Positions 1 to 11,291 are shown, counted from the stretch's first letter. The stretch is 46,100 bases of DNA from Planctomycetota bacterium (GCA_021777845.1 JAJYDB010000003.1:1-46100); one strand, 5' to 3'. Numbers and translations: made by a program. Notes: generated from the letters alone by a model not told the origin.

Positions 1-8
1 CGGGGTCG

Positions 9-443
9 ATGTTGCTGTTGTTCGCGCGGCAAGACGAAGCGACGTTCGCGCTCGACGCGGCGCGCGTCGTCGAAGTGCTCCCCTCGATCCTGCTCGAACC
101 GCCCGTCGGCGAGCCGTCGCGCGTCGAGGGTCTCTTTCGCTATCGAGGCCGCGTGCTTCGCGCGGTCGACCTCGGACGGCTCGTCGTCGGGCGTCCCGCG
201 CGCAACCTGCTGAGCGCGCGTCTGATCGTCGTCGACGACCCGCGCGTCGCCGTCGGCACGGCCGCGCACGCGGTCCTCGCGCAGGCGCTCGGCGATCTCG
301 AACGCATCGTCGAGGTGCCCGCCGCCGGCTCCGACCGCGATCCCGGTCGAGGCGAGCCGCGCGCCGCGTGGCTGGGGCCGGTCTTCACCCACGGCGACGA
401 ATTGGTGCGTATGATCTATCCTGAGTACGTGCTCGACGCGTGA
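9..443 (+). CDS. CheW-like coupling protein (WspB position)
   Basis: Small CheW-domain scaffold protein of 144 residues that would link a chemoreceptor to the histidine kinase encoded three genes downstream. The N-terminus (MLLLFARQDEATFALDAARV, then VEVLP) is the usual opening of the CheW fold, and FRYRGRVLRAVDLGRL at about residues 44-59 is the conserved GxxxPVxDL-like strand region. The C-terminal part is less conserved. The ATG at 9 gives a normal CheW start, but the frame stays open to the window edge, so a longer protein cannot be excluded. Its stop overlaps the next start by four bases (GTGA), which indicates translational coupling. By order it corresponds to WspB; the receptor (WspA-like) would be immediately upstream and is not visible. 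Cytoplasmic. Confidence 0.85.
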   Translation: MLLLFARQDEATFALDAARVVEVLPSILLEPPVGEPSRVEGLFRYRGRVLRAVDLGRLVVGRPARNLLSARLIVVDDPRVAVGTAAHAVLAQALGDLERIVEVPAAGSDRDPGRGEPRAAWLGPVFTHGDELVRMIYPEYVLDA

Positions 444-1756
444 CGGACGCGCAGGCGCGGCGACACCGCGGCGAGATCTCGCGAATGCCTCGAACCTCGG
501 TCGAACACCTGCTGGCACGCACGATCGGCATCGACCCGGAACGGATCGGCCGAGCCCGGATCGCGCGCGCCGCGACCGACGAGGCGGCGCGACTGGGAGC
601 AGTCGACCTCGCCGATTACGCCGCCCGGCTCGCGCACGCGCGGCCGCTCCTCGAACGCCTCATCGAACGCGTCGTCGTCCACGAAAGCTGGTTTTTCCGC
701 GACGAAGGCCCCTTCGCGACACTCCGCGCCTGGGCCGACGCGCATCGACGCGACCCCGATCGCCTCCGTCTCCTCAGCGCCCCCTGCGCCGACGGAGAAG
801 AACCGTACTCGATCGCGATCACGCTCCTCGAGGCCGGCGTCGACCCCGCGCGCTTCGAGGTCGTCGGCCTCGAACTCAGCGACCCGGCGCTCGCCCGCGC
901 CCGCCGCGCCCGCTTCGAGTCCGGCTCGATGCGCGGCCTCGACCCCGCGATCGTCGCGCGCTGGTTCGATCGCGACCTCGACGGATTCAGCCTGAAACCC
1001 GCGGTCCGCGCGCACGTCCGCTTCGAGCGCGGCAACCTCATCGAACCCGACTGCCTCCGCGACGAACCCCGCTTCGACGTCATTTTTTGTCGCAATCTGC
1101 TCATTTATCTGCACGACGACGCCCGCCGCCGCGCCGTCGCGCAGCTCGACCGGCTGCTCAAGCCCGACGGACTCCTCTTCGTCGGCCACGCCGACCCCTG
1201 CAACGACGTCGCCGCGATCTTCGAGCCGGTCGGAGACCCCGCGTCGTTCGCGTACCGTCACGCTCGACCCGTCCCGAAGGCGGCACAGGCCGCCGCCGTT
1301 CTCAAACCCGCCGCTCCGAATCTCGCGAACGTCTCCGCCGTCGCGACGGCCTCCGCCGCAATCCCACGCGCGCCAACCGACGTCGAGCCCCCGCGCGCCG
1401 ACCTCCCCGCCCCCGCGCCGGTCGTGCGCGCGGCCGCCGTCGCGACAGCCTTCGCCGAGGTTGAGCAACTGATGAACGCGGGCCGCATCGTCGCGGCCCG
1501 GCAGGCGTGCGAGGCATATCTGCGCGCGAACCCCGCGTCGGCCTCGGCCTTTCATTTGAGCGGCACGATCCACCTCGCCGCGGGCGACGACAACGCCGCC
1601 GAGGCGATGTTCGCGAAGGCGGTCTATCTCGACCCGCGTCACGACGAGGCTCTGCTCTCGTTGGCGTTGCTCGCGGAGCGTCGCGGCGATCGCGCGGCGT
1701 CGGAGTCGTATCGGCGGCGGGCACGCAAGGCGCATGAGCGCAAGGACGAGTCATGA
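440..1756 (+). CDS. CheR-type receptor methyltransferase with C-terminal TPRs (WspC-like)
   Basis: SAM-dependent glutamate O-methyltransferase expected to methylate the signalling helices of a cognate chemoreceptor. The CheR core covers about residues 18-275: ESWFFRDEGPF (82-92) is the characteristic motif, SAPCADGEEPYS (113-124) is the SAM-binding loop, and FCRNLLIYL is the conserved strand near 216-224. An Ala/Pro-rich linker (about 275-335) leads to TPR-like helices (about 335-435; for example AGDDNAAEAMFAKAVYLDPR). The CheR-TPR arrangement is the one seen in WspC. The start is GTG in a GTGA overlap with cheW; an in-frame ATG at 485 would shorten it by 15 residues. It overlaps the next gene by ATGA. 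No catalytic motif appears lost. Confidence 0.93.
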   Translation: MTDAQARRHRGEISRMPRTSVEHLLARTIGIDPERIGRARIARAATDEAARLGAVDLADYAARLAHARPLLERLIERVVVHESWFFRDEGPFATLRAWADAHRRDPDRLRLLSAPCADGEEPYSIAITLLEAGVDPARFEVVGLELSDPALARARRARFESGSMRGLDPAIVARWFDRDLDGFSLKPAVRAHVRFERGNLIEPDCLRDEPRFDVIFCRNLLIYLHDDARRRAVAQLDRLLKPDGLLFVGHADPCNDVAAIFEPVGDPASFAYRHARPVPKAAQAAAVLKPAAPNLANVSAVATASAAIPRAPTDVEPPRADLPAPAPVVRAAAVATAFAEVEQLMNAGRIVAARQACEAYLRANPASASAFHLSGTIHLAAGDDNAAEAMFAKAVYLDPRHDEALLSLALLAERRGDRAASESYRRRARKAHERKDES

Positions 1757-2459
1757 CCGAAAACCTTCGCTCGGAAGCCGCCCCGGCCGTCGTCGACGAC
1801 TGCTGGAACCGCATCGGAGTCGGCGGCGACCGCACCTGCCCCGAGCTGGTCGCGTACGTCCATTGCCGCAACTGCCACGTGTTCACGCGGGCCGCGCGCT
1901 CGCTTTTTGATCGACCTCCGCCCGAGGGTTATCGAGACGCCTGCTCGTCGTTGCTCGCCGAGCCGACCGCGCGCGTCGAGCGCGACGTCGAGACCACGCT
2001 CGTCTTTCGTCTGCACGACGAGTGGCTCGCGTTCCCGTCGCGCGGGCTGGCCGAAGTGACCACGCCGCGACTCGTCCGCCGCGTGCCGCACCGGTCAAAC
2101 CCGGTGTTCGCGGGCCTCGTGAACGTGAGCGGTCAGATTCTGCCCGCGGTGTCGCTGCACGGGCTGCTCGGCGTCGATCCTCCCGAGGACGATCACGCCG
2201 GACTCGTCCGCAACGACGGCTTCGTCTGGCTCGCGCACCCGCGTCTGGTCGTGATCGCCGCGCGCGAGGAACGCTGGGCGTTCCACGCCGACGAGGTCGC
2301 GGGCATTGTGCCGATCGCGCGCGACGACCTCAAACCCGCCCCCTCGACCTTGACGGCGACGGCGCACGGATTCAGCCGCGCGATCTTTCAATGGCAACGA
2401 CGCGAAGTTGGACTTTTGGCCGATGATCGCGTCTTCGCGGCCCTGCGGAGTCACTGCCG

Positions 2460-2463
<4 letters not shown>
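1753..2463 (+). CDS. CheW-like coupling protein with N-terminal four-Cys segment (WspD-like)
   Basis: Second coupling protein of the operon, 236 residues. The C-terminal 165 residues form a CheW domain (FRLHDEWLAFPSRGLAEVT, then NPVFAGLVNVSGQILPAVSL). The N-terminal 50 residues carry CWNRIGV, a downstream Cys-Pro, and HCRNC, placing cysteines at 17, 29, 38 and 41. WspD-type proteins have the same N-terminal signature, so the paralogue order WspB-WspC-WspD is preserved here. The cysteine spacing could bind a metal or act as a redox switch, but that is inference. It starts at ATG within an ATGA overlap with cheR and ends in a GTGA overlap with cheA. Confidence 0.88.
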
Positions 2464-4805
<2,342 letters not shown>

Positions 4806-4809
4806 ACCG

Positions 4810-5850
4810 ATGCGCATCGGAATCGTAAACGACATGAGCCTGGCTCGCGAGGCGCTGCGGCGCGCGGTCCTGAACGGCACCGGCCACGAAGTCGCCTGGG
4901 TCGCCGACGACGGCGCGTCCGCCGTCGAGATGAGCCTGCGCGACCAACCCGACGTCATCTTGATGGACCTGATCATGCCCGGCATGAACGGCGTCGAGGC
5001 GACGCGCAGGATCATGTCGCAAAGCCCGTGCGCGATTCTGATCGTAACCGCGACCGTCAGCGGCAATATGTCGATGGTCTTCGAGGCGATGGGCAACGGA
5101 GCGCTCGACGCCGTCGACACGCCGAGCTTCGGCGCGCTCGGACGCCTCGGCGGCGCGGACATTCTGCTCGAAAAGATCGCGGTCGTCGGTCGCCTACTCG
5201 GCAAAAGCGAGCCCGCCCCGACGCCGCGAGTTCCCGAATCCGAGACGCACGACAACGATCAACTGCCGCGACTCGTCGTCCTGGGCGCATCCACCGGGGG
5301 CCCGAACGCGCTCGCCGAAATCCTCGACGACCTGCCGCGCGACTGGCCCGCCTGCGTCGTCTTGATCCAGCACGTCGACCGCGCCTTCGCGCCGGGATTG
5401 GCCGAGTGGCTCGCCCGACGCACCGACCGACCCGTCGAACTCGCCGCCGCGGGCGACGAACCACGCGCCGGACGCGTCTTGCTCGCCGAAACCGACGACC
5501 ATATCGTAATCGACGCGCACCGACGATTCGACTACACCGCCGAGCCGAGCGACGTCTGTTACCGACCCTCGATCGACGTCTTCCTCCGCAGCCTCGCCGA
5601 GCATTGGCCCGAGCCGGGCGTCGCTGCGTTGCTCACCGGGATGGGTCGCGACGGCGCGGAAGGGCTCGGCCGTCTGCGCAACCTCGGCTGGCGGACAATC
5701 GCACAAGACCGCGAGACCTCGGTCGTCTGGGGCATGCCGCGCGAAGCCGTCGAAACCGGAGCCGCCGCCGAAGTCCTGCCCCTCGGCGCGATCGGACCCG
5801 CCATTCGCGACCACGTCGCCGCCCCCGCCGCCTCAAGGATCATGACATGA
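4810..5850 (+). CDS. cheB: Chemotaxis response regulator protein-glutamate methylesterase CheB (WspF-like)
   Basis: Receptor demethylase/deamidase of 346 residues that opposes the CheR protein. The N-terminal receiver (1-125) has acceptor Asp53 in LMDLIMPGMNG. The C-terminal methylesterase domain (about 153-340) shows the catalytic triad: Ser161 in GASTGGPNA, His188 in IQHVDRAFAPG and Asp281 in GMGRDGAEGL. The fold is full length, so adaptation by reversible methylation should work. The ATG start lies four bases after the cheA stop. The 3' end overlaps the next start as ATGA. In Wsp systems WspF is the negative regulator whose loss locks the pathway on. The family assignment is firm; a role in adaptation of this specific pathway is inferred from gene order. 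Confidence 0.96.
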   Translation: MRIGIVNDMSLAREALRRAVLNGTGHEVAWVADDGASAVEMSLRDQPDVILMDLIMPGMNGVEATRRIMSQSPCAILIVTATVSGNMSMVFEAMGNGALDAVDTPSFGALGRLGGADILLEKIAVVGRLLGKSEPAPTPRVPESETHDNDQLPRLVVLGASTGGPNALAEILDDLPRDWPACVVLIQHVDRAFAPGLAEWLARRTDRPVELAAAGDEPRAGRVLLAETDDHIVIDAHRRFDYTAEPSDVCYRPSIDVFLRSLAEHWPEPGVAALLTGMGRDGAEGLGRLRNLGWRTIAQDRETSVVWGMPREAVETGAAAEVLPLGAIGPAIRDHVAAPAASRIMT

Positions 5851-7028
5851 CCCCAGCAGAGACGCCTCATCGCATCAAAGTCCTCCTCATCGACGACCAG
5901 CCGATCATCGGCGAGGCCGTCCGCCGGATGCTCGCCGGCATCCCCGAAATCGAGTTCCAGTACTGTAAGGAAGCCCCCCGCGCCCTCGAAGCCGCCGTCG
6001 CCTTCGGACCGACCGTCATCCTCCAAGACCTCGTCATGCCCGAGGTCGACGGCCTCACCCTCGCCAAGCAGTTCCGCGAGCACCCCGACACCCGCGATAT
6101 CCCGCTCATCGTGCTCTCGACCAAGGAAGAGCCCAAGGTCAAAGCCGAGGCCTTCGCGCTCGGCGCAAGCGATTACCTCGTCAAGTTTCCCGACCCCGTC
6201 GAGGTGATCGCGCGCATCCGCCGGCACTCGTCGGGATATATCCACCTGCTCGAGCGCAACGAAGCCTACCGCGCGCTCGAACGCAGCCAAAAAACGCTCG
6301 CGAAAGAGATCGCGCAGGCCGAAGCCTACGTCCGCTCGCTGCTGCCGGAGCCGCTCAAACGCGGCCCGATCCGCGCCGACTGGCGCTTCATCCCCTCCGC
6401 GCAGCTCGGCGGCGACTCGTTCGGATACCTCGACCTCGACGACGACCGCTTCGCGCTCTTCCTGCTCGACGTCTGCGGCCACGGCGTCGGCGCGGCCTTG
6501 CTCTCGGTCTCCGCGCTCAACGCACTGCGGTCCCGGGCACTTCCCGACACCGACTTCAACGACCCCAGCCAAGTCCTCGCGGCGCTCAACCGCGCCTTCC
6601 CCATGGATCAACAGGACGGCAAGTTTTTCACAATTTGGTACGGCGTTTACCAGCGCTCGACCCGCACGCTCGCCTACGCCGGCGGCGGCCATCCGCCCGC
6701 GCTCGCGCTCCAGCCGTCGCGCCCCGATACGCCCGTCCAACTCGACTCCAAAGGCCCTATGATCGGCGTCGACCCCGACATGATCTACGCCGGCGCCTCG
6801 ATCGTCCTCGAACCCGCCGCGCGACTCTTCCTCTACAGCGACGGCGTGTACGAAATTAAACAGGCCGGCGGCTCAATGTGGCCGTTCGACGACTTCGCCG
6901 CCGCGCTCGCGCACGCCGCCGCGGGCGAGGGCGCCGCCATGGACCGCATCATCGCCGCGGCACGCTCGGTCGGCGGCCGCGACGACTTCGTCGACGACGT
7001 CTCGATCGTTGAGTTTCTCTTCGAGTGA
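5847..7028 (+). CDS. Response regulator with SpoIIE/PP2C phosphatase output, in the WspR position
   Basis: Two-domain output protein of 393 residues. The receiver (about 8-128) has the Asp16-Asp17 acid pair, acceptor Asp61 in QDLVMPEVDG and Lys113 in SDYLVKFPDP; these motifs closely resemble the WspR receiver. A coiled segment (about 132-165) leads to a PP2C domain of SpoIIE/RsbU type (about 175-392) with metal-ligand candidates Asp190 (LGGD), Asp208 (LLDVCGHG), Asp332 (LYSDGVYE) and Asp383-384 (GRDDFVDDVS). Such enzymes typically dephosphorylate anti-sigma-factor antagonists. The ATG at 5847 in an ATGA overlap with cheB is preferred because the receiver begins right after it; the open frame upstream is out of register with CheB. 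No GGDEF domain and no STAS or HATPase partner gene is visible nearby. Confidence 0.93.
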   Translation: MTPAETPHRIKVLLIDDQPIIGEAVRRMLAGIPEIEFQYCKEAPRALEAAVAFGPTVILQDLVMPEVDGLTLAKQFREHPDTRDIPLIVLSTKEEPKVKAEAFALGASDYLVKFPDPVEVIARIRRHSSGYIHLLERNEAYRALERSQKTLAKEIAQAEAYVRSLLPEPLKRGPIRADWRFIPSAQLGGDSFGYLDLDDDRFALFLLDVCGHGVGAALLSVSALNALRSRALPDTDFNDPSQVLAALNRAFPMDQQDGKFFTIWYGVYQRSTRTLAYAGGGHPPALALQPSRPDTPVQLDSKGPMIGVDPDMIYAGASIVLEPAARLFLYSDGVYEIKQAGGSMWPFDDFAAALAHAAAGEGAAMDRIIAAARSVGGRDDFVDDVSIVEFLFE

Positions 7029-8741
7029 TCACTTCAAGAGAATCTTGCGCACGATCGCGATCGGCACGCCCCCCTGCGCGACGAACGCGTCGTGAAAGTC
7101 GCGCAGCTCGCCCCCTTTTTTCGCGAGATACTCGTCGCGCAGCTTCATGATTTCGAGCTTGCCGAAAGTGTAGTAGAGGTACGTCGGGTTGTACGCGCCG
7201 CGACGTGCTTCCTCGAAGGCGTTCGCCGGTTCTTGGAATCCTTTCTCCACAAAGAGTTTCGCTCCCTGCTCGACACTCCACCCTTCGGTGTGGAGTTTAA
7301 TGCCGACGACGTACCGGCAGTCGCGCAGGAGCGCCTCCTGGAGCTGCGCCAGCCGCATTTTCGGGTCGTCGCCGCCAAAGCCGAGGTCGACCGTCATTTG
7401 CTCGCAATAGTGCGCCCAGCCTTCGACATTGGTGGAGCAATACACTAATTTTCGGGTCTTCGTGGGGAATTTCGGCGCGTAGAGAAACTGGAGGTAGTGC
7501 CCGGGGTACGCCTCGTGCACGTTGATCATCGCGACGACCCAAGGGTTGTAGAGTCGCAGATGTTCCTCGGCGTGTTTCGCGTCCCAATCCTTCTCGACCG
7601 GGGTCACATAGTAGAACGCCTCGGTCGCCTTCGTCTCGTACGCGCCCGGCGTGTCCATCGAGGCGAAGCTGCCCGAGCGCGCGTACGGCGGCGTCTCTTC
7701 GATCCGCGCCCGCACCTCCGAAGGCACCGTCACGACCTTCTTCTCGATCAGGAACGCCCGCGCCGCCTCGACCGATCGCCGCACCGACGGGATCAGGTCG
7801 TCCGCGGTCGGGTGGACGTCCGAGAGCGTCTGCATCACCTCGAGCGGCGTCTTGCTCGGGTCGATTTGCTTCGCGGTCGCGGCGAACGCCGCGTAATCTT
7901 TGGCGAGATTCTCCTCGCCGCGACGCAACAGTTCGGGCATCGTGATCTCGACCAGGTCGTCATACCTCAACTTGGCGAGGAAGTGCTCGGCCCCGATCGC
8001 GTAGGCCCCCTTCGAGCGCGGCTTGAGGTCGGATTCGAGCCAGTGCGCAAAGCCTTTGAGCGCCTCCAAAACAACTTTGTTCTGTTCGTCAAAGCTCGCC
8101 CGCAGCGCCGCGTCGCCGCCGGCCGCCTCGTGCGCCCAGGTCGCGACCGAGCCCTGAAAAAAGCCGACCGAGCCCTTCGCCATGCGGATCGCGAGGTCGG
8201 TGAATTCGCGCGGGGGGTTCTTCACGTTCATTTCCGCCGCGTGCAGCACGCCTGGAATCTTGCCGAGCCGCTTAATCATCGACTTCAGACGCTCGGCGGC
8301 CGGGGCGAAGTCGCGCTTCATCAGGCTGTCGACCGCCTCGCCCGGCACACCCGCGTAGAACATCGGGTTCGACTCCCAGACTCGCAGCGTTTCGAGGTCG
8401 AGCAACTCGCCGCGGATCTGACCTTCGAGAATCTCGGCGTCGATCGCATCCTCGACCGGCAGCGCGGCTCGATCGAATTTCGACAGCGTTTCCAGCTGAG
8501 CGTGCAGGTCGGCGATGCGTTTCTCGAAGCCGGCGCGCGACATATCGGGCATGCGGACGTCGTAAGTATGGACGCCGACAGCGGTTCCTTCGGTCGGGCG
8601 GGCGTCGTAGCGGGACTCGAAGTAGTCGTCGACAAACCGGCTGAAGCGAGTCGGCGCCGCGGCGCGCGCCGCGGGGGCGGCGCACGCCGTCGAGGCCAAA
8701 ATCAGGAGCGCCGCGTAGATCAGGGCCTTGCCTGGATTCAT
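7029..8741 (-). CDS. DUF885 family lipoprotein (putative zinc peptidase-like)
   Basis: Exported protein of 570 residues belonging to the DUF885 family, which has the look of a metallopeptidase but is poorly characterised. HEAYPGHYLQF, about three quarters along, is the family's histidine/glutamate motif, and TEGWSVEQG with GAYNPTYLYYTFGKLE near the C-terminus are further hallmarks. The N-terminus reads MNPGKALIYAALLILASTAC, a signal peptide with a plausible lipobox. The start is fixed by GAGGTG three bases before ATG (8745-8750 on the complement); the upstream GTG/ATG alternative would bury the signal peptide. It is convergent with the chemosensory operon with no base between the stops. Length is normal for the family. 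Confidence 0.9.
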   Translation of the reverse strand: MNPGKALIYAALLILASTACAAPAARAAAPTRFSRFVDDYFESRYDARPTEGTAVGVHTYDVRMPDMSRAGFEKRIADLHAQLETLSKFDRAALPVEDAIDAEILEGQIRGELLDLETLRVWESNPMFYAGVPGEAVDSLMKRDFAPAAERLKSMIKRLGKIPGVLHAAEMNVKNPPREFTDLAIRMAKGSVGFFQGSVATWAHEAAGGDAALRASFDEQNKVVLEALKGFAHWLESDLKPRSKGAYAIGAEHFLAKLRYDDLVEITMPELLRRGEENLAKDYAAFAATAKQIDPSKTPLEVMQTLSDVHPTADDLIPSVRRSVEAARAFLIEKKVVTVPSEVRARIEETPPYARSGSFASMDTPGAYETKATEAFYYVTPVEKDWDAKHAEEHLRLYNPWVVAMINVHEAYPGHYLQFLYAPKFPTKTRKLVYCSTNVEGWAHYCEQMTVDLGFGGDDPKMRLAQLQEALLRDCRYVVGIKLHTEGWSVEQGAKLFVEKGFQEPANAFEEARRGAYNPTYLYYTFGKLEIMKLRDEYLAKKGGELRDFHDAFVAQGGVPIAIVRKILLK

Positions 8742-8779
8742 GGTCACCTCGAGTCGGGGCGTTGTGGGCGGTTCGATCA

Positions 8780-8800
8780 CGTTGTCGAAGTTCGATAACG
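8780..8800. promoter_or_regulatory. Imperfect palindrome, operator-like, between divergent genes
   Basis: Arms CGTTGTCGAA and TTCGATAACG are separated by a single G and pair at 9 of 10 positions, with one G-T mismatch. The element sits 39 bases upstream of the DUF885 start and 102 bases upstream of the tadA start. Its size and symmetry fit a dimeric repressor site. The binding protein is unknown and no second copy was noticed. Confidence 0.3.
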
Positions 8801-8901
8801 AACATAGTCCAGCCGCGTCGTGTCGTAAACGGTGTGCGCGGCGTCGTTCGACGGCCTATACTATCGCGTCGAGAGGGACCGATCGAAACGGGGCAGGCGG
8901 C

Positions 8902-9363
8902 GTGGACGACAGGCGGCTCGAAGACGAAGCGATGATGCGGCGGGCACTGGAGTTGGCGCGGCACGCCGGCGAACTGGGCGAGGTGCCCGTCGGCGCGGTG
9001 GTCGCGCGGGCCGGCGCGATCATCGCCGAGGCGTACAACCTCCGCGAGTCGACGCACGACCCAACCGCGCACGCCGAGCGTCTGGCGCTCGAGGCCGCGG
9101 GCCGAGCAACTGGACACTGGCGGCTCGACGGCTGCGTGGTGTATGTTACCCTCGAACCCTGTGCGATGTGCGCCGGTGCGCTAGTCCTTGCCCGCGTCGA
9201 TCGCCTCGTCTACGCCGCGGCCGACCCGAAGGCTGGTGCCTGCCGCAGCCTTTACCGACTCACGAACGACCGCCGCCTGAATCACCGAATCGTGACCGAA
9301 GGCGGACTGCTCTCCGAGGAATGTGGAGAACTGATCTCGCTTTTTTTCCGGTCGCGTCGTTAA
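8902..9363 (+). CDS. tadA: tRNA-specific adenosine deaminase TadA
   Basis: Zinc deaminase of 153 residues that converts the wobble adenosine of tRNA-Arg(ACG) to inosine. The active-site motifs are intact: His57-Ala-Glu59 in TAHAERLAL and the PCAMC pair Cys87/Cys90 that completes zinc binding, with the core VPVGAVVA upstream. A GTG start at 8902 is chosen because GGGCAGG precedes it by a few bases and the family begins about ten residues before the first helix; ATG at 8932 is the alternative. A longer frame extends upstream but crosses the intergenic region. The tRNA-Ser gene begins 20 bases downstream, so the two may be transcribed together. Length is typical for the family. Confidence 0.95.
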   Translation: MDDRRLEDEAMMRRALELARHAGELGEVPVGAVVARAGAIIAEAYNLRESTHDPTAHAERLALEAAGRATGHWRLDGCVVYVTLEPCAMCAGALVLARVDRLVYAAADPKAGACRSLYRLTNDRRLNHRIVTEGGLLSEECGELISLFFRSRR

Positions 9364-9383
9364 TATCTTCGGTTCCACGCGAC

Positions 9384-9470
9384 GGAGGGGTGCCTGAGTG
9401 GTTGAAAGGGCCGGTCTCGAAAACCGGTGTAGGTGCAAGCCTACCGTGGGTTCGAATCCCACCTCCTCCG
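9384..9470 (+). tRNA. tRNA-Ser (anticodon CGA)
   Basis: Class II cloverleaf of 87 bases. The acceptor GGAGGGG pairs with CTCCTCC (one G-U), with discriminator G at 9470 and no encoded CCA. The D arm begins TGCCTGAGTGG. The anticodon stem CCGGT/ACCGG holds loop CTCGAAA with anticodon CGA. The long variable arm GTAGGTGCAAGCCTAC and T arm GTGGG-TTCGAAT-CCCAC are perfect. It decodes UCG. Confidence 0.97.
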
Positions 9471-9689
9471 CTGACCTGCCTCGAGACGGCGTTCGCGTCG
9501 TAACGGAGTAATCCGGCCTCGCGCCGCGTCGTTGAACCGCCGCCCAACGTTGCGGCTCGTCAACATCCCTCCGCAGTAGGGGATGCCCGGCGCATCCAGG
9601 CGTGCTAGACTTGCCCATCCGGCGCGCGTCCTGAACACGGCGGCTCGCGTGGGAGCCTCGATCCCCTTTCCAACGGCGGCACGAGTCTC

Positions 9690-11225
9690 ATGCTCGGAAA
9701 GCTCAACTCGTACACGCTGATCGGGATCGACGCCCAACCGGTCGAGGTCGAGGTAGACGTCTCGACCTCGAACATGCCGAAGACGGTGCTGGTCGGCCTG
9801 GCCGAAACCGCAGTCCGCGAGAGCACGCACAGGGTCGAGCGCGCGCTGGCCAATTCCGGCTATCACCCTTCGTTCGATCGGGTGGTGATCAACCTCGCCC
9901 CCGCCGACCTGCGTAAAGACGCCGGCGGCTTCGACCTGCCGATCGCGCTGGGCTTGCTGATCGGCTCGGGGCAACTTGCGATCGAGCGGCCGGGCAACTT
10001 CGCGGTCGTCGGCGAATTGGCGCTCACGGGCGAGACGCGCGCCGTAAAGGGAGTGCTCGCGATGGCACTGGCCGCGGCCGCGGAGGGTCGCGACGGCCTG
10101 ATCGTCCCCGCCGCGAACGCCTCCGAAGCCGCCGTTGTTGAAGGGGTTGCGATCTACCCAGTCGGCAGCCTGACCGAGGCCGTCGGCTTCCTCACCTCGA
10201 CTCACGACATCGAGCCGAAGTCGATCGACCTCAACCATATCTTCGAGACGCTCGCTCGCGGCGAGGAAGATTTCGTCGACGTGAAGGGCCAGGACTACGC
10301 GAAGCGCGCCCTTGTGATTGCGGCCTCGGGCGGTCACAACGTCCTGATGATCGGCCCGCCGGGCACCGGCAAGACGCTGCTCGCACGCCGCCTCGGCTCG
10401 ATCATGCCGCCGCTGACCCCCGCCGAAAGTCTTGAAACCACGCGCATTTACAGCTCAATGGGGCTCCTGCCCGCGAACCAGCCGCTGCTCGCGATGCGGC
10501 CCTTCCGCGCTCCGCACCACTCGGTCAGCGACGCGGGCCTCGTCGGCGGCGGCACGATCCCGCAGCCCGGCGAAATCAGCCTCGCTCACAAAGGCGTCCT
10601 CTTCCTCGACGAGCTGCCCGAATTCAACCGCAAGACGCTCGAAGTCCTGCGCCAGCCGCTCGAGGAAGGCCAGGTCACGATCAGCCGGGCGCTCCGCAGC
10701 ACGACCTTCCCCGCCGACTTCATCCTCGTCGCCGCGATGAACCCGTGCCCGTGCGGATACAGGTCCGACCCGCGACGCGCGTGCTCATGCACAGTGCCGC
10801 AGGTTGAGCGTTATTTAAGCAAAATTTCGGGTCCATTATTAGACCGGATCGACTTGCACGTCGAGGTCCCCGGCGTACCGTTCACGCAGCTTGCGGAGGC
10901 TCCGGCGGGACCGACCTCGGCCGATCTCCGCGAGCAGGTCCTGCGTGCCCGCGCGCGACAAACAGCCCGCTTCGGCGCGAAAGGACCGGGCGTAAACGGT
11001 CGGATGACGCCGCGACAGGTTCGACGCTTCTGTATCTTGCGGCCGGAGTCCTCGGCCTTGTTAAAGGGAGCGATGGAAGAGCTTGGCCTCTCGGCCCGCG
11101 CCCACGACAAGATCCTCCGCGTCGCCCGCACCATGGCCGACCTCGAAGACGTCGACGCCATCGAGCCGCACCACGTCGCCGAGGCCGTCGGCTATCGGAC
11201 CCTCGACCGCAGCGTGTGGGTTTAA
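9690..11225 (+). CDS. comM: YifB/ComM family Mg-chelatase-like AAA+ ATPase
   Basis: Protein of 511 residues with the full YifB/ComM architecture: an N-terminal Lon-protease-like fold (about 20-145; VGLAETAVRESTHRVERAL), a magnesium-chelatase AAA+ core (about 190-395) with Walker A GPPGTGKTLLARRL near 222 and Walker B VLFLDELPEF, and a C-terminal helical domain. CPCGY and a downstream CSC are the characteristic cysteine segment. ComM is a hexameric helicase that promotes branch migration during natural transformation in gammaproteobacteria; in other phyla its role is less tested. It starts at ATG 9690; no strong Shine-Dalgarno site is visible. It stands alone, convergent with a kinase pseudogene. 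No decay is seen. Confidence 0.94.
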   Translation: MLGKLNSYTLIGIDAQPVEVEVDVSTSNMPKTVLVGLAETAVRESTHRVERALANSGYHPSFDRVVINLAPADLRKDAGGFDLPIALGLLIGSGQLAIERPGNFAVVGELALTGETRAVKGVLAMALAAAAEGRDGLIVPAANASEAAVVEGVAIYPVGSLTEAVGFLTSTHDIEPKSIDLNHIFETLARGEEDFVDVKGQDYAKRALVIAASGGHNVLMIGPPGTGKTLLARRLGSIMPPLTPAESLETTRIYSSMGLLPANQPLLAMRPFRAPHHSVSDAGLVGGGTIPQPGEISLAHKGVLFLDELPEFNRKTLEVLRQPLEEGQVTISRALRSTTFPADFILVAAMNPCPCGYRSDPRRACSCTVPQVERYLSKISGPLLDRIDLHVEVPGVPFTQLAEAPAGPTSADLREQVLRARARQTARFGAKGPGVNGRMTPRQVRRFCILRPESSALLKGAMEELGLSARAHDKILRVARTMADLEDVDAIEPHHVAEAVGYRTLDRSVWV

Positions 11226-11291
11226 GAATTCAGCTTGAAGCCGCATGATTCGCGATTCTGACGTGGAGAGGCGCGGTTGCGGCCTTTTGTC

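Noticed and set aside
416-1735. 439-codon antisense open frame opposite the CheR-TPR gene
   Set aside because: Shadow produced by high GC and codon bias of the real gene; composition and lack of motifs are typical of antisense artefacts, while the opposite strand has full CheR motifs.
5028-5846. In-frame upstream extension of the receiver-PP2C gene by 273 codons
   Set aside because: It lies inside cheB in another frame and is Arg-rich without structure; ATG 5847 in an ATGA overlap starts exactly before the receiver.
7497-8798. 433-codon plus-strand frame across the DUF885 gene
   Set aside because: Antisense to a gene with a signal peptide, ribosome site and family motifs; no recognisable protein.
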